From assembly GCA_902542325.1 (NCBI GenBank), contig CACBUE010000001.1, positions 62,001-126,000 of the forward strand: a stretch of 64,000 bases of DNA, written 5' to 3'. This DNA comes from an uncultured SAR86 cluster bacterium (GTDB lineage Bacteria > Pseudomonadota > Gammaproteobacteria > Magnimaribacterales > Magnimaribacteraceae). Shown here in pieces: positions 1-11,240 of the stretch. Position 1 is the stretch's first letter; each line of letters opens with the position of its first letter. Under the pieces are notes generated by a model, which was not told where the DNA came from, did no database searches, and saw nothing but the letters and a program-made list of their open reading frames with translations. Made by a program: the position numbers and the translations under genes.

Positions 1-378
1 AGCCCCAATAAGGAGACAAAAGAATCTCTGGCTATCACTGGAACCATGAGGGCCTTAACTGCTAATTGTATGCAAGGAGTGGCTACAGGGTTTGAAAAAA
101 AATTAGAAATTAATGGAGTAGGTTACAGAGCTTCTCTTGAAGGTAATTCTATAAATTTGAGCTTGGGTTTCTCTCATCCAATAAAACATGACTTGCCAGA
201 AGGAGTGACCGCAGAACTGCCAAGTAATACAGAAATTATTCTCAAATCTATGGATAAGCAACTTGTTGGACAGGTTGCTGCAGAGATTAGGGATTACAGA
301 CCACCTGAACCCTATAAAGGTAAAGGCGTTAAGTATTCCGATGAGAGAATAATAAGAAAAGAATCTAAGAAAGCATAA
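1..378 (+). CDS. rplF: 50S ribosomal protein L6 (5' end cut by window)
   Basis: C-terminal 125 codons of L6, a large-subunit protein near the factor-binding site. The frame is open from base 1; the ATG at 46 in the ORF track is internal, because the codons before it (ending AITGT) continue the L6 alignment. The motifs [17 protein letters not shown] and the conserved ending [16 protein letters not shown] are clear. It is followed by rplR after a 6-base gap, the standard spc operon order. Confidence 0.97.
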   Translation, partial: SPNKETKESLAITGTMRALTANCMQGVATGFEKKLEINGVGYRASLEGNSINLSLGFSHPIKHDLPEGVTAELPSNTEIILKSMDKQLVGQVAAEIRDYRPPEPYKGKGVKYSDERIIRKESKKA

Positions 379-384
379 TAAAAG

Positions 385-735
385 ATGGCTATAAAAAATA
401 TAAAAAGACTGAAAAGAGCTAAAAAGAGTAGATCTAAGATTGAACTCTCTGAAAATAACAGACTAACTGTTTTTAGATCTAATACGCATATTTATGCACA
501 AATCTTAAATTTTGATGGATCACAGGTAATTGCAAGCGCTTCTACAACTGAAGCTTCTTTGAAAGCCAGAAACAATGGGAATATAGAAGCTGCCACTAAA
601 GTAGGTAAATTAATCGCAGAAAGGGCAATAGAAAAAGGTGTAAACAAAGTAGCTTTTGATAGATCAGGTTATAAATTTCATGGTCGTATTAAAGCTCTAG
701 CTGAATCGGCTCGCGAAGCTGGTCTCTCATTTTAG
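385..735 (+). CDS. rplR: 50S ribosomal protein L18
   Basis: 116 residues, the usual bacterial length. L18 binds 5S rRNA and helps anchor the central protuberance of the large subunit. The basic N-terminus and the C-terminal motif [19 protein letters not shown] are diagnostic. It lies between rplF and rpsE with gaps under 10 bases, so it is co-transcribed in the spc operon. Confidence 0.97.
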   Translation: MAIKNIKRLKRAKKSRSKIELSENNRLTVFRSNTHIYAQILNFDGSQVIASASTTEASLKARNNGNIEAATKVGKLIAERAIEKGVNKVAFDRSGYKFHGRIKALAESAREAGLSF

Positions 736-743
736 GAAAGAAT

Positions 744-1238
744 ATGGAAAATACTGCTGTAACAGATAATCTCGGATCAGAAGTTTTAGAAGAAAAATTA
801 GTTCAAGTAAATAGAGTGGCTAAGGTTGTCAAAGGAGGCCGAATTTTCGGATTTACTGCTGTAACGGTTGTTGGTGATGGAAACGGAAAAATTGGTTTTG
901 GGAGAGGAAAGGCAAGAGAAGTACCTATAGCTATACAAAAAGCCTTAGACCATGCCAGAAGAAATATGGTTAGTATTGAATTGAAAGGTGACACTATTCA
1001 GTATCCGATAAAAACAAAATTTGGTGCCTCCGTTGTTTATATGAAGCCTGCTGCTCCTGGAACGGGAATTATAGCTGGTGGTGCAATGAGAGCTGTTCTT
1101 GAATTAGCAGGTGTAAAAGATGTTTTGGCAAAGTGTTATGGCTCTACTACTCCAGTTAACGTTGTTAGGGCAACACTAAAGGCTTTGAGGGAGATGGAAT
1201 CTCCCGCAAGAGTTGCAAAAAGATTAGGTAGAGGTTAG
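744..1238 (+). CDS. rpsE: 30S ribosomal protein S5
   Basis: 164 residues. S5 sits at the mRNA entry side of the small subunit and affects decoding accuracy. The N-terminal double-stranded RNA-binding domain shows [18 protein letters not shown] and [14 protein letters not shown]; the C-terminal domain shows [15 protein letters not shown] and a typical ending. rpmD starts two bases after the stop. Confidence 0.97.
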   Translation: MENTAVTDNLGSEVLEEKLVQVNRVAKVVKGGRIFGFTAVTVVGDGNGKIGFGRGKAREVPIAIQKALDHARRNMVSIELKGDTIQYPIKTKFGASVVYMKPAAPGTGIIAGGAMRAVLELAGVKDVLAKCYGSTTPVNVVRATLKALREMESPARVAKRLGRG

Positions 1239-1240
1239 GA

Positions 1241-1420
1241 ATGGCTGATAAAGATATTACAGTTAAACTTAAAAAGAGCCTTATTGGCTCTAAAGATTAT
1301 CAGAAACAATCTGTTAGAGGATTAGGCTTGTCTAAGTTAGGGCAAGTTGTGTCAGTCCAAGATACTCCTGAAAATAGAGGAATGATCAATAAAGCTATTC
1401 ATTTACTAGAAGTTAACTAA
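1241..1420 (+). CDS. rpmD: 50S ribosomal protein L30
   Basis: A 59-codon ORF that is too short for the supplied track. It starts with ATG directly after the rpsE stop and reads MADKDITVKLKKSLIG, then SVRGLGLSKLGQ and VQDTPENRGMINKAIHLLEV, the conserved L30 core. Length and position between rpsE and rplO match gammaproteobacterial spc operons. L30 is present here although some bacteria lack it. Confidence 0.95.
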   Translation: MADKDITVKLKKSLIGSKDYQKQSVRGLGLSKLGQVVSVQDTPENRGMINKAIHLLEVN

Positions 1421-1430
1421 AGGTAGAGAA

Positions 1431-1865
1431 ATGAAACTCAATGAATTAAAACCAAATCCTAAAAGAGTAAAGGATAGTAAACGTATCGGTAGAGGTCTTG
1501 GAAGTGGTTTTGGTAAAACAAGTGGTAAAGGTCACAAAGGTCTTAAATCTCGTTCAGGTGGAAGAGTAAGAATTGGCTTTGAAGGCGGTCAAATGCCGCT
1601 TCAAAAAAGGGTTCCTAAGTTTGGTTTTACGTCTAGAAAGAATAGAAATACCGAGCAACTTCGTTTAAGCACTTTAGTTTCTTCTGGCATATTGGAAGTA
1701 AGTATAGAAACTTTAATCGAGGCTGACTTAATAAGAAATTCAACCAAAAAAGTAAAAGTATTTTTGGATACCGATTCGTCTACAAAGATGAATCTTAAGG
1801 GTATACATACAACAGCTTCAGTTAAGAAATTAATTGAAGAAGCAGGAGGCTCTGTAGAGGTCTAA
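1431..1865 (+). CDS. rplO: 50S ribosomal protein L15
   Basis: 144 residues, the family length. The glycine- and lysine-rich N-terminal extension ([18 protein letters not shown]) that penetrates 23S rRNA is intact, followed by [26 protein letters not shown]-like ribosome site lies ahead of the ATG. secY starts two bases after the stop, so translation of the two is probably coupled. Confidence 0.97.
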   Translation: MKLNELKPNPKRVKDSKRIGRGLGSGFGKTSGKGHKGLKSRSGGRVRIGFEGGQMPLQKRVPKFGFTSRKNRNTEQLRLSTLVSSGILEVSIETLIEADLIRNSTKKVKVFLDTDSSTKMNLKGIHTTASVKKLIEEAGGSVEV

Positions 1866-1867
1866 AT

Positions 1868-3202
1868 ATGTCAGTCAATCCCTCAGCTATAGGACAAAAT
1901 AAAGGTCTTTCCGAGTTGTGGAAAAGACTTCGTTTTGTTTTTATGGCTGTAATCATTTATAGAATAGGAACACATATCCCTATTCCTGGTATAGATCCTG
2001 ATAAGTTAGCTAATATCTTCCAGCAAAATCAAGGAACTCTATTAGATCTATTCAATATGTTCTCAGGAGGTGCTTTAGAAAGAATGAGCATCATGGCATT
2101 AAATATAATGCCTTATATAACTGCTTCAATAATCATGAGTTTACTTGAAGGTACGACACCTTCATTGAAAAAAAGATTCAGAGAAGAAGGCGAAGAAGGC
2201 AGGCGATTAAGAACATCCTATGTTAGATATGGAACTGTTTTCTTGGCATTAATACAAGCAAGTGGTCTAGCACTAGGTTTACAGAATCAAGGGTTGGCAT
2301 TAGAGCCAGGCTTAATGTTCCAAATCATTGCAGTGACATCTTTAGTTTCAGGGACTGTATTTTTAATGTGGCTTGGTGAACTAGTAACTGAAAAAGGAAT
2401 CGGTAATGGAATTTCTATCATAATATTTTCAAGTATTGTTGCAGGTCTCCCAAGAGCTGTTGGACAAGCATTTGAAGGTGCAAGACAAGGTGATATAAAT
2501 TTAATTATGCTTCTTTCAATTGCTCTAGTTGCTATTGCTGCTATTGCCTTTATTGTCTGGATAGAAAGAGGACAAAGAAGAATTACTGTTAATTATGCCA
2601 AGCGACAGCAAGGAAGAAAAATGGTTCAAGGGCAAGCATCTTATTTGCCAATGAAAATTAATCAGGCAGGGGTTATACCTGCTATTTTTGCCAGTAGTTT
2701 GCTACTCTTTCCTGCATCTGCGTCTACTTGGTTTGGTCAAGGGGAAGGTTTTGAGTGGTTGCAAGAAATCGCACTGGCTCTAGGTCCTGGACAACCGTTA
2801 TATGTCATTCTATTTTCAGTTTTGATTGCTTTCTTTTGTTTTTTCTACACGGCTCTCCAGTTTGATCCAAAAGAAATATCAGAGAACTTAAGGCGGTCTG
2901 GAGCTTATATGCCTGGAATAAGACCAGGAGATCAAACAGCCGATTATATTGATGGCGTCATGACTCGTCTTACGGTCTGGGGCTCAGGTTACTTAATTTT
3001 GGTATGTCTTATGCCTCAGTTCTTAATAGTTTCTGCAAATGTACCTTTTTATTTAGGAGGTACATCATTATTAATTGCCGTAGTCGTTGTAATGGATTTT
3101 ATGGCTCAAGTTCAATCACATCTTATGTCGCATCAATATGAATCACTTCTCAAAAAAGCAAATTTAAAAGGATACGGTGGAAATCCCTTAGGTGGAAGGT
3201 AA
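1868..3202 (+). CDS. secY: Sec translocon channel subunit SecY
   Basis: 444 residues with about ten hydrophobic membrane segments, the usual architecture of the protein-conducting channel in the inner membrane. Recognisable stretches are [13 protein letters not shown] at the first transmembrane helix, [12 protein letters not shown] in TM2, [11 protein letters not shown] in TM4, and the cytoplasmic loop [13 protein letters not shown]. It sits between rplO and rpmJ as in E. coli. SecE and SecG are outside the window. Confidence 0.98.
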   Translation: MSVNPSAIGQNKGLSELWKRLRFVFMAVIIYRIGTHIPIPGIDPDKLANIFQQNQGTLLDLFNMFSGGALERMSIMALNIMPYITASIIMSLLEGTTPSLKKRFREEGEEGRRLRTSYVRYGTVFLALIQASGLALGLQNQGLALEPGLMFQIIAVTSLVSGTVFLMWLGELVTEKGIGNGISIIIFSSIVAGLPRAVGQAFEGARQGDINLIMLLSIALVAIAAIAFIVWIERGQRRITVNYAKRQQGRKMVQGQASYLPMKINQAGVIPAIFASSLLLFPASASTWFGQGEGFEWLQEIALALGPGQPLYVILFSVLIAFFCFFYTALQFDPKEISENLRRSGAYMPGIRPGDQTADYIDGVMTRLTVWGSGYLILVCLMPQFLIVSANVPFYLGGTSLLIAVVVVMDFMAQVQSHLMSHQYESLLKKANLKGYGGNPLGGR

Positions 3203-3205
3203 AAA

Positions 3206-3322
3206 ATGAAAGTAAGAGCTTCGGTAAAAAAAATATGCAGAGATTGCAAAATTGTGAAAAGAAAAGGAACACTTTTTGTTATATGTTCAACAGAACCTAG
3301 ACATAAACAAAGGCAAGGTTAA
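3206..3322 (+). CDS. rpmJ: 50S ribosomal protein L36
   Basis: A 38-codon ORF missed by the track. It begins [21 protein letters not shown] and ends EPRHKQRQG. Three cysteines and one histidine (CRDC, then C27 and H33) form the zinc ribbon of the C+ type of L36, so this is the zinc-binding paralogue. It starts four bases after secY and is followed 11 bases later by rpsM. Confidence 0.95.
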   Translation: MKVRASVKKICRDCKIVKRKGTLFVICSTEPRHKQRQG

Positions 3323-3333
3323 AGGAGAAAGTA

Positions 3334-3690
3334 ATGGCTCGTGTAGCAGGTGTAAATATTCCAGATAATAAACATGCGGAGATTTCATTAACTTATGTTT
3401 ATGGGATAGGTAAGACTAGGGCACAGGATATTTGTGGTGTTATTGGTATAGATCCATCAACTAAGATCTCAGATTTATCTGAAGACCAATTAGAGCTTAT
3501 AAGGGCTGAAGTTGGAAAATTTCTTGTTGAAGGGGATCTCAGAAGAGAGGTAGCAACTAACATAAAAAGATTACAAGATTTAGGTACAAATAGAGGTATC
3601 AGACATAGAAGACATCTGCCTGTAAGAGGTCAAAAAACAAAAAATAATGCAAGGACAAGAAAAGGGCCTAAACGTCCAATAAGAAGATAA
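3334..3690 (+). CDS. rpsM: 30S ribosomal protein S13
   Basis: 118 residues. S13 forms intersubunit bridges with the large subunit and contacts the P-site tRNA through its basic tail. It shows [21 protein letters not shown] and [17 protein letters not shown], with the conserved basic C-terminus [20 protein letters not shown] gives a strong ribosome site. In E. coli a long S4-binding leader precedes this gene; only 11 bases separate it from rpmJ here. Confidence 0.97.
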   Translation: MARVAGVNIPDNKHAEISLTYVYGIGKTRAQDICGVIGIDPSTKISDLSEDQLELIRAEVGKFLVEGDLRREVATNIKRLQDLGTNRGIRHRRHLPVRGQKTKNNARTRKGPKRPIRR

Positions 3691-3694
3691 AAAT

Positions 3695-4069
3695 ATGGTA
3701 ACAAAAAAGACAACTAAAAAAAGAGTAAGTGAAGGTATTGCACACATTCACGCATCTTTTAATAATACTCTAATCAGTATTACAGATAAGCAAGGTAATG
3801 CAATTGCTCAGTCCAGTTCAGGCGCTCAAGGTTTTAGAGGTTCCAGAAAAAGTACTCCTTTTGCCGCTCAACGAGCTGCTGAAGTAGTTGGAGATAAAGT
3901 AAAAATGGTTGGCATCGAGAGCTTGGAAATTCAAGTTAGAGGTCCTGGTTCAGGAAGAGAGTCAGCTATACGAGGTTTAAATTCAAAAGGATTCAAGATA
4001 ACCAAAATAACCGATGTTACCCCCATACCACATAATGGTTGCAGACCACCCAAAAGGAGGCGAGTCTAA
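3695..4069 (+). CDS. rpsK: 30S ribosomal protein S11
   Basis: 124 residues. S11 lies on the platform of the small subunit near the E-site. Family signatures include [32 protein letters not shown] and the C-terminal [18 protein letters not shown]. The stop overlaps the rpsD start by one base (TAATG), which points to translational coupling. Confidence 0.97.
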   Translation: MVTKKTTKKRVSEGIAHIHASFNNTLISITDKQGNAIAQSSSGAQGFRGSRKSTPFAAQRAAEVVGDKVKMVGIESLEIQVRGPGSGRESAIRGLNSKGFKITKITDVTPIPHNGCRPPKRRRV

Positions 4070-4692
4070 TGGCAAGATATATAGGACCTAAATGTAAATT
4101 ATCCAGAAGAGAAGGCAGAGATCTCCTTTTAAAGAGTGGTATAAGATCTCATGATTCAAAATGTAAATCTGAGACCGTACCTGGTCAGCATGGAAGAACC
4201 AGACGCCCAAGAATTTCAGACTACGGTGTTCAACTTCGAGAGAAACAGAAAGTTCGAAGAATATACGGTGTAATGGAAAAACAATTCAAGACTTACTATA
4301 AGCATGCAGCCAGAATGAAAGGAGTTACAGGTGATAATTTACTCCAAATTCTTGAAAGCAGACTGGATAATGTTGTCTATCGTATGGGCTTCGCTTCTAC
4401 CAGATCTGAGGCAAGACAACTCGTAAGTCACAAAGCTATCTTGGTTAATGATAAAAAGGTAAACATACCTAGTTATATGATTGCGCCGGGTGATGTGGTT
4501 TCACTTACAGAGCGTGCAAAAGGCCAAAACAGAGTCCAACAGGCCATAGAAATTGCAAAAAATAGAGAAGATTGTGATTGGATAGATGTAAATACATCTA
4601 ATTATTCAGGGACATACAAAAATATTCCTGAAAGATCTTCACTTGATACCGACATAAATGAAAATTTAATTGTAGAGCTTTATTCAAAATAA
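4069..4692 (+). CDS. rpsD: 30S ribosomal protein S4
   Basis: 207 residues from the ATG at 4069; the longer ORF in the track (from 4039) runs back into rpsK. The start is set by AAAGGAGG seven bases upstream and by the canonical [17 protein letters not shown]4 nucleates small-subunit assembly. The S4 RNA-binding domain is at about residues 95-155 ([20 protein letters not shown]). In E. coli S4 represses this operon through an mRNA leader that is not evident here. Confidence 0.97.
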   Translation: MARYIGPKCKLSRREGRDLLLKSGIRSHDSKCKSETVPGQHGRTRRPRISDYGVQLREKQKVRRIYGVMEKQFKTYYKHAARMKGVTGDNLLQILESRLDNVVYRMGFASTRSEARQLVSHKAILVNDKKVNIPSYMIAPGDVVSLTERAKGQNRVQQAIEIAKNREDCDWIDVNTSNYSGTYKNIPERSSLDTDINENLIVELYSK

Positions 4693-4705
4693 AAGAGGAA
4701 AAGAA

Positions 4706-5686
4706 ATGACAGATAATTACGATATTATTAAAGATTTTTTAACACCAACTGAAATAGTAGTTGAAGAATCAGGTCCTACAAGATCAAAGATAGTTCTTGA
4801 ACCTCTTGAACAAGGTTTCGGACATACCTTAGGGAATGCTCTTAGGAGAATTATATTATCTTCTATGCCTGGTACAGCTGTATCAGAGGTTAAAATTGAT
4901 GGTGTACTTCACGAATATAGCACCATAGAGGGTGTGCAAGAAGATGTGATCGATATCTTATTAAACTTAAAAGACCTTTCAGTGAGACTAACAGAAGTGG
5001 AAGATGCTGAATTAACTTTATCAAAATCTGGAAGTGGAGTTGTAACTGCAGCCGATATAGAACTGTCAACAGGAGTAGAAGTTATCAATCCAGATCATCA
5101 TATTGCTACTTTAAATGAAGAAGGCTCTATAAATATGACAATGAAAGTAACACGAGGCAGAGGCTTTGTACCTGTTAGACCTCTTGACGAAGACGAAGGC
5201 CAAGAAACTGGACTTCTAAGATTAGATGCAACTTACTCACCTATTAAAAGAGTGACATACCAGGTAGATAATGCCAGGGTTGAGCAAAGAACTAATTTAG
5301 ATAGGCTTACAGTAGATATTGATACAGATGGAACTTTAGAAGCTGAAGAGATTTTAAGAATATCGGCAACCATTCTCCAGCATCAATTATCCGCTTTTGC
5401 TGAACTTGGAAGATTAGAAGAGGTTATTGAGGAAAAAGAGGAAGCGAAGATAGATCCAATTATGTTAAGACCTGTAGACGAACTAGAACTCACAGTTAGG
5501 TCTGCAAATTGCTTGAAAGCTGAGAATATACATTACATAGGTGATTTAGTTACCAGAATGGAATCAGATCTTTTGAGAACTCCAAACTTAGGAAAGAAAT
5601 CCTTAAATGAAATTAAGGAAGTTCTCTTGTCTAGAGGTCTTTCGTTAGGTTTAATTCTCGATAACTGGCCACCAGAAAATAATTAA
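4706..5686 (+). CDS. rpoA: RNA polymerase alpha subunit
   Basis: 326 residues, close to the 329 of E. coli. The N-terminal dimerisation domain (about 20-235) contains [23 protein letters not shown]-type sequence and [10 protein letters not shown]. The C-terminal domain (about 250-325), which contacts UP elements and activators, contains [19 protein letters not shown] and [13 protein letters not shown]. The gene lies between rpsD and rplQ, as in the alpha operon. Confidence 0.98.
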   Translation: MTDNYDIIKDFLTPTEIVVEESGPTRSKIVLEPLEQGFGHTLGNALRRIILSSMPGTAVSEVKIDGVLHEYSTIEGVQEDVIDILLNLKDLSVRLTEVEDAELTLSKSGSGVVTAADIELSTGVEVINPDHHIATLNEEGSINMTMKVTRGRGFVPVRPLDEDEGQETGLLRLDATYSPIKRVTYQVDNARVEQRTNLDRLTVDIDTDGTLEAEEILRISATILQHQLSAFAELGRLEEVIEEKEEAKIDPIMLRPVDELELTVRSANCLKAENIHYIGDLVTRMESDLLRTPNLGKKSLNEIKEVLLSRGLSLGLILDNWPPENN

Positions 5687-5695
5687 GAGAAAAAA

Positions 5696-6100
5696 ATGAG
5701 ACATAGGAAATCTGGAAGAAAGCTTAATAGAAATAGCCCTCAAAGAGCTTCCCTAAAGAAAGGGTTGGCCATTTCTATTATCGAACACGAGTCTGTTAAG
5801 ACTACCTTAGCAAAAGCCAAAGAAATAAGAGGTTTTCTAGAACCGTTGGTCACTCTTGCTAAAGAGAACACAGTCGCTAATCAAAGACTTGCTTTCTCAA
5901 GATTGCAATCTAAAGAGGCAGTAGCAAAGCTATTTGATGAGCTTGGTCCGCGTTATAAAGATAGACCGGGAGGTTATTTAAGAGTCATAAAAAGAGGTTT
6001 TAGACCAGGTGATAAAGCTCCAGCTGCTCAAATTGAATTTGTTAAAGAAAATGTCTCAGATTCAGAAGAACTCGAGTCTTTAACTGAAGAAACAGCCTAA
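5696..6100 (+). CDS. rplQ: 50S ribosomal protein L17
   Basis: 134 residues. It opens with [20 protein letters not shown], the L17 signature, and has the core [25 protein letters not shown]. It ends in a short acidic tail rich in glutamate and serine, slightly longer than in E. coli (127 residues). It closes the alpha operon and its stop is two bases from the end of convergent uvrA. Confidence 0.96.
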   Translation: MRHRKSGRKLNRNSPQRASLKKGLAISIIEHESVKTTLAKAKEIRGFLEPLVTLAKENTVANQRLAFSRLQSKEAVAKLFDELGPRYKDRPGGYLRVIKRGFRPGDKAPAAQIEFVKENVSDSEELESLTEETA

Positions 6101-6117
6101 GATCAGAGTTCTTTTTT
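6066..6117 (+). terminator. possible long-loop terminator of the ribosomal operon
   Basis: AAGAACTC at 6066-6073 can pair with GAGTTCTT at 6106-6113 and is followed by a T-run. The loop would be about 32 bases, larger than usual, and the left arm lies inside rplQ and the right arm inside uvrA. It is the only terminator-like element I see at this convergent junction. Confidence 0.3.
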
Positions 6118-8931
6118 AAGGTGCTTTCCAGTGTGAGAGGCCTTTATCTTTGTTAGCGCTTCTGGAGAACCTGTAGCGACTATTTCTCCTCCATTTGATC
6201 CCCCTTCAGGGCCAAGATCTATAATCCAATCACTTGTTTTTATAACGTCCATATTGTGTTCTATTACAACGACTGTATTTCCGTTATCTCTTAGCCTTTT
6301 TAGCACCTTTAATAGTAATTGGACATCGTGCATGTGAAGCCCCGTGGTAGGCTCATCAAGAATATATAACGTATGATTTAAGGCACTTTTTGAGAGTTCT
6401 TTCGCTAGCTTAACTCTCTGAGCCTCACCTCCTGATAGCGTGGTAGCCTGTTGCCCTAATTTCACGTAACCCAGACCTACATCCATTAATGTTTCTAACT
6501 TTTTTCTGATTGATGGAATAGAGTCAAAGAACTCTAAAGAATCTTCAACAGTCATATCTAAGACTTCATAAATATTTTTTCCTTTATACTTAATATCTAA
6601 AGTTTCTCGGTTATACCTATGTCCATCACATACATCACATTTAACATAAACATCTGGTAAAAAATGCATCTCTACTTTTATTACACCGTCTCCTTGACAA
6701 GCTTCACATCTACCGCCCTTAACATTAAAACTAAATCTTCCTATTTTATAACCTCTTGATCTTGCTTCTTGCGTTCCTGCAAAAAGCTCTCTTAAAGGAG
6801 TGAAAAGACCTGTATAAGTCGCTGGATTTGATCTTGGTGTTCTGCCTATAGGACTTTGACTTATCTCTATGATTTTATCTATATCATTTATGCCTGAAAG
6901 TTTCTTAAAAGGTTTCGTATCTTTTTTTTCTGCTTTTGATATTTCATTTGAAATTGCAGGGAGTAGTGTTTGATTTATGAGAGTAGATTTCCCAGAACCA
7001 GAAACTCCTGTTATGCATACAAACAAATCAAGAGGAAGATCTAATTCAACTGATTTGAGATTATGGCCGTCTGCGCCTGAAAGTTTTACAAGACGTTTAG
7101 TATCAAGCTTCTTTCTTTTTTTTGGGATTTCAATTTTCCTACTTCCAGATAAGAATTGGCCAGTTATGGAGTCTTTTGATTTTGAAATTTCTAAGGCAGT
7201 TCCTTCGGCACATATTTTTCCACCATGAACGCCTGCACCTGGACCTATATCGACTACATGATCAGATGCATACATGGTTTCATTATCATGCTCTACAACT
7301 ATGACAGTGTTTCCCAAGTCTCTAAGTTTTTTAAGTGTTTTTAAAAGTTTTTCGTTATCTCTCTGATGCAAACCAATAGATGGTTCATCTAAGATGTACG
7401 TCACTCCGACGAGACCTGCCCCTATTTGACTTGCAAGCCTTATTCTTTGTGCCTCTCCTCCACTTAAACTTTCTGCACTTCTATCAAGTGTCAGATAATT
7501 TAGACCAACATCAATTAAGAACTCTAATCTTTCATTAACTTCTTTGATTATTCTATCTGCGATTTCCTTTTTTGAACCTTTTAGACTTAGCTCTGAGAAG
7601 AATTTAAATGCTTGATCAATAGTATATGAAGTAATTTGAGGAAGGTTTACATCTTCTACAAATACATTTCTTGCTTCTTTTCTTAGTCTTGTGCCATCAC
7701 AACTTTTGCAAGTTGAAAGGGATATAAGTTTAGATAAATTGTCTCTACTCCAACTAGATTCAGTTTCTTTATATCGCCTTTCAATATTATTCAATATACC
7801 TTCAAACGCAAAAATTCTCTCAACAAGGCTACCTCTCTTATTTCTCCAGCTGAAATCAACAGGTTTACCTTTACTACCGTTGAGTAGAAGATCTTGTATA
7901 TCATTTTCAAGGTCTTGATATGGAGTTTCTAATGAAAAGTCATACTCTTTTGATAAACATCTGATCAGATGATAATGATATCTATGACTGACATCCCAAC
8001 CGACAATTGCTCCTTCACTTAAACTGGCTGTAGTTTCATGAATTACTTTCGAAACATCAACGTATTGTTTAACACCTAATCCTTCGCAATCTGGGCATGC
8101 GCCAGCAGGATTGTTGAAAGTAAAAAGTCTAGGTTCCAACTCAGGGATACTATAACCGCAAGTTGGGCATGCCATTTTTGAGCTATAAGTGATGTCTTCA
8201 TTCGAATCCATCAAGAAAATAATTAGATTTCCATCGCCTAAGCTAAGAGCATTCTCTACTGACTCTGCGAGTCTCAATTGAAAGTTTTCATCATGCTCTT
8301 TTGGTAGGACCAATCTATCAATTACTGCTTCAATCGAATGTTTTTTATTTTTATTTAACTTGGGACTATCTTCTACATCAACAGTAATCCCATTTACCCT
8401 CATTCTTACATAGCCTTGCATTTTGAGCTCTTCAAAAATATGTAAGTGCTCACCTTTCTGTTCCTTAATAAGAGGAGCCAATATCATAAGCTTAGTTTCT
8501 TTCGGCAGCTCTAAGATCTTGTCACAAATTTGATTAGAAGTTTGGCCTTCCAAGGAGATATTATGATCAGGACACATTGGTGTACCTGCTCTTGCAAATA
8601 GCAGCCTCAAATAATCATAAATTTCTGTAACGGTTCCAACAGTTGATCTGGGATTATGAGAAGTAGTCTTTTGCTCAATTGAAATAGCAGGAGATAAACC
8701 TTCTATGTGATCGACATCTGGTTTTTCCATCATAGATAGAAATTGTCTTGCATACGCAGATAGAGACTCTACATATCTTCTTTGCCCTTCTGCATAAAGA
8801 GTATCAAAAGCTAGACTAGATTTACCTGACCCAGATAAACCCGTAATGACAACAAGTTTGTCTCTAGGTATATCTATATCTATATTTTTAAGATTATGTT
8901 GCCTGGCACCTCTTACTTTGATGTGTTTCAT
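6103..8931 (-). CDS. uvrA: excinuclease ABC subunit A
   Basis: 942 residues, the length of E. coli UvrA (940). UvrA is the damage-sensing ATPase of nucleotide excision repair and loads UvrB. Walker A of the first ABC module is at residues 31-39 (GLSGSGKSS) and of the second near 640 (GVSGSGKST). ABC signatures LSGGEAQR occur twice. Two zinc-binding modules show CPTC...CPDC and the C-terminal CEAC...CDVC. Divergent from ssb across 85 bases, as in E. coli, where the two share a LexA site. Confidence 0.98.
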   Translation of the reverse strand: MKHIKVRGARQHNLKNIDIDIPRDKLVVITGLSGSGKSSLAFDTLYAEGQRRYVESLSAYARQFLSMMEKPDVDHIEGLSPAISIEQKTTSHNPRSTVGTVTEIYDYLRLLFARAGTPMCPDHNISLEGQTSNQICDKILELPKETKLMILAPLIKEQKGEHLHIFEELKMQGYVRMRVNGITVDVEDSPKLNKNKKHSIEAVIDRLVLPKEHDENFQLRLAESVENALSLGDGNLIIFLMDSNEDITYSSKMACPTCGYSIPELEPRLFTFNNPAGACPDCEGLGVKQYVDVSKVIHETTASLSEGAIVGWDVSHRYHYHLIRCLSKEYDFSLETPYQDLENDIQDLLLNGSKGKPVDFSWRNKRGSLVERIFAFEGILNNIERRYKETESSWSRDNLSKLISLSTCKSCDGTRLRKEARNVFVEDVNLPQITSYTIDQAFKFFSELSLKGSKKEIADRIIKEVNERLEFLIDVGLNYLTLDRSAESLSGGEAQRIRLASQIGAGLVGVTYILDEPSIGLHQRDNEKLLKTLKKLRDLGNTVIVVEHDNETMYASDHVVDIGPGAGVHGGKICAEGTALEISKSKDSITGQFLSGSRKIEIPKKRKKLDTKRLVKLSGADGHNLKSVELDLPLDLFVCITGVSGSGKSTLINQTLLPAISNEISKAEKKDTKPFKKLSGINDIDKIIEISQSPIGRTPRSNPATYTGLFTPLRELFAGTQEARSRGYKIGRFSFNVKGGRCEACQGDGVIKVEMHFLPDVYVKCDVCDGHRYNRETLDIKYKGKNIYEVLDMTVEDSLEFFDSIPSIRKKLETLMDVGLGYVKLGQQATTLSGGEAQRVKLAKELSKSALNHTLYILDEPTTGLHMHDVQLLLKVLKRLRDNGNTVVVIEHNMDVIKTSDWIIDLGPEGGSNGGEIVATGSPEALTKIKASHTGKHLKKEL

Positions 8932-8951
8932 TAAAAAAAAATAATGTTTTG

Positions 8952-8980
8952 GAACTTATGTTTAGAAAAGTGATTATAAT
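8952..8980 (+). promoter_or_regulatory. ssb promoter -10 and nearby imperfect palindrome
   Basis: TATAAT at 8975-8980 lies 36 bases before the ssb ATG. No good -35 is seen at 17 bases. An imperfect palindrome GAAC-TTAT-GTTT (8952-8963) covers the -35 area between divergent uvrA and ssb. No CTGT-N8-ACAG box of the usual gammaproteobacterial LexA type is visible. Confidence 0.4.
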
Positions 8981-9016
8981 CGGTGTTAGTAATATTAACT
9001 AAAATTAAAAATATAT

Positions 9017-9457
9017 ATGGCTAGAAGTGGAATCAATAAAGTTATTTTAGTGGGTAACTTAGGACAAGATCCTGAAGTAAAGTACACAGCTGGAGGGGCT
9101 GCTGTCACGACATTAAGTTTGGCTACATCAGAATCTTGGAAAGATAAAGATACGGGATCAGATCAAGAGAAAACAGAATGGCATAGAGTAGTACTTTGGA
9201 GAAGGTTAGCAGAAATAGCTGGAGAATATCTAAAAAAAGGATCAAAGGTTTACATAGAAGGGCAACTTCAAACTAGAAAATGGGAACAGGATGGACAAAC
9301 TAGATATACTACAGAAGTCGTAGGCAGGGACATGCAGTTTTTGGATAGCAGGGGTAGTTCTTCGTCAGACGGCTCTTCTTATGAAGATACTAATCAAGAT
9401 ATGAGTTCTCAAAATTTGCCTGATAGCGGGATCACGGATGACGATATTCCGTTCTAA
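9017..9457 (+). CDS. ssb: single-stranded DNA-binding protein
   Basis: 146 residues. The N-terminal OB fold (about 1-112) contains [18 protein letters not shown] and [24 protein letters not shown] serine-, aspartate- and glutamine-rich linker follows, ending in the acidic tip DDDIPF that recruits repair and replication proteins. The linker is short compared with E. coli (178 residues in total). The 3' end overlaps convergent fabB by three bases. Confidence 0.98.
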   Translation: MARSGINKVILVGNLGQDPEVKYTAGGAAVTTLSLATSESWKDKDTGSDQEKTEWHRVVLWRRLAEIAGEYLKKGSKVYIEGQLQTRKWEQDGQTRYTTEVVGRDMQFLDSRGSSSSDGSSYEDTNQDMSSQNLPDSGITDDDIPF

Positions 9458-10668
9458 ATTTTTTCAAATATAAGACTTGCATTAGTTCCACCAAATCCAA
9501 AACTATTGCTCAAAAAACTCTGTAATTCTGTAGATACGTTCTCTCTTACTATTGGAAAAGGTTCAGCGCCCTCGTCAAGGTTTTCAATATTTGCAGAACC
9601 AGCTATAAAACCTTTATCCATCATAATTAAGCCATAGATAGCTTCTTGAACACCTGCTGCACCTAAAGAGTGACCTGAAAGGGACTTTGTAGAACTTATC
9701 CAGGGAACCTTATCTCCAAAAACATTTTTAATTGCATTTAATTCTGTGATATCTCCGGCCGGAGTACTTGTGCCATGAGCATTGATATAGTCTATATTTT
9801 TATTACCGCTCATTTCCCAGGCAATTTTCATACATCTCTCTCCACCCTCTCCAGAAGGACTAACCATATCCAATCCATCAGATGTTGCCGCATAACCAGT
9901 GAGTTGGGCATATATTTTTGCTCCTCTTTCAATTGCATGTTGCTTTTCTTCTAGGATTATCGATCCTGCTCCTCCAGCGATCACAAATCCATCTCTATCT
10001 TTATCGTAAGCTCTAGAGGCCTTTTCAGGTTCTTCATTGTACTTGGTAGATAATGCTCCCATTGCATCAAATAAACTTGTCATGCCCCAATGTTCAGCTT
10101 CACCACCTCCAGCAATTACAATATCCTGTTTACCTAATTGAATTTGCTCCATTCCTGAACCGATGCAGTGAGCACTGGTAGCACAGGCAGATGAAATCGA
10201 ATAATTTATGCCTTTGATACCGAAGGAGGTTGCAAGGCAAGCTGAAACGGTACTACCCATAGCTTTGGTAACTCTGTATGGACCTATTCTTTTTAACCCT
10301 TTTGTTCTCAGGATATCAGCAGAATCTATTTGATCCTCTGAGGACGCTCCTCCAGAACCCATAATTAAACCAGTCTTTTGATTAGATAATTCAGAATCGT
10401 TTAAAGATGCATCCTTTATGGCTTCTTCTGTGCTCAAGTATGCATACGCTGCAGCGTCACCCATGAATCTATATAGTTTTCTATCTATTAGTTCTTTTGG
10501 GTCTAAGTTTTGAATAGAGCCTGATACATGGCTTCTTAGACCAAGTTCCTTATTGATTATATTTTTTGAGATACCTGAATTTAAATTTCTTAGAGAATTT
10601 GTTACTTCAGAAATATTATTTCCTAAGCTAGATATAATACCTATTCCTGTTATTACTACTTCACGCAT
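9454..10668 (-). CDS. fabB: 3-oxoacyl-ACP synthase I (FabB)
   Basis: 404 residues. Beta-ketoacyl-ACP synthase I condenses malonyl-ACP with growing acyl chains and is needed for unsaturated fatty acids. The Cys-His-His set is visible: [25 protein letters not shown] and SGHSLGAAG. The C-terminal [14 protein letters not shown] is typical. It starts directly after the fabA stop with no gap, which supports FabB rather than FabF. Confidence 0.95.
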   Translation of the reverse strand: MREVVITGIGIISSLGNNISEVTNSLRNLNSGISKNIINKELGLRSHVSGSIQNLDPKELIDRKLYRFMGDAAAYAYLSTEEAIKDASLNDSELSNQKTGLIMGSGGASSEDQIDSADILRTKGLKRIGPYRVTKAMGSTVSACLATSFGIKGINYSISSACATSAHCIGSGMEQIQLGKQDIVIAGGGEAEHWGMTSLFDAMGALSTKYNEEPEKASRAYDKDRDGFVIAGGAGSIILEEKQHAIERGAKIYAQLTGYAATSDGLDMVSPSGEGGERCMKIAWEMSGNKNIDYINAHGTSTPAGDITELNAIKNVFGDKVPWISSTKSLSGHSLGAAGVQEAIYGLIMMDKGFIAGSANIENLDEGAEPFPIVRENVSTELQSFLSNSFGFGGTNASLIFEKI

Positions 10669-11190
10669 TTAAAAACTAGACGTATCTTGGAAAAGACCAA
10701 CTTTTAGGCCCTTTGCAGTATAAATCTCTCTACCATCTACGAGCATAGACCCTTCACCAATTCCTACTGTTAAATCAAGATTAAGAATTCTTTTCATATC
10801 AATTTTAAGGGTTACGAGTTTTGCTGAGGGTAGAACTTGCCCAAAAAATTTTACTTCAGAAGCGCCTATTGCTCTGCCTCTACCAGGATTATCCATCCAA
10901 CATAAATAAAATCCAACCAGTTGCCACATTGCATCTAACCCCAAACAACCAGGCATTACAGGATCACCTTTGAAATGACAATCAAAAAACCACAAATCTG
11001 GATTTATATCTAGCTCAGCAATGATTTGGCCTTTTGAAAATTTACCTCCGTCAACATTAATCTCAGTAATACGATCAAACATGAGCATGTTTGGGGTAGG
11101 TAGGCGACCATTTTCCTCTCCAAATAAGTTTCCTTGAGCGCAATCAAGTATTTCTTCCTTGTTATAACTATTTTTAGGTGAAAAAGACAT
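10669..11190 (-). CDS. fabA: 3-hydroxydecanoyl-ACP dehydratase/isomerase
   Basis: 173 residues (172 in E. coli). FabA dehydrates 3-hydroxydecanoyl-ACP and isomerises the trans-2 double bond to cis-3, the branch point to unsaturated fatty acids. The catalytic His is in [20 protein letters not shown], which also carries the conserved Asp. The family ending [11 protein letters not shown] is intact. Together with fabB it shows anaerobic-type unsaturated fatty acid synthesis. Confidence 0.97.
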   Translation of the reverse strand: MSFSPKNSYNKEEILDCAQGNLFGEENGRLPTPNMLMFDRITEINVDGGKFSKGQIIAELDINPDLWFFDCHFKGDPVMPGCLGLDAMWQLVGFYLCWMDNPGRGRAIGASEVKFFGQVLPSAKLVTLKIDMKRILNLDLTVGIGEGSMLVDGREIYTAKGLKVGLFQDTSSF

Positions 11191-11240
11191 TTATCTTCCA
11201 AGTAATAAATTAATGATACATTAAAATTGACAACAAAAAA

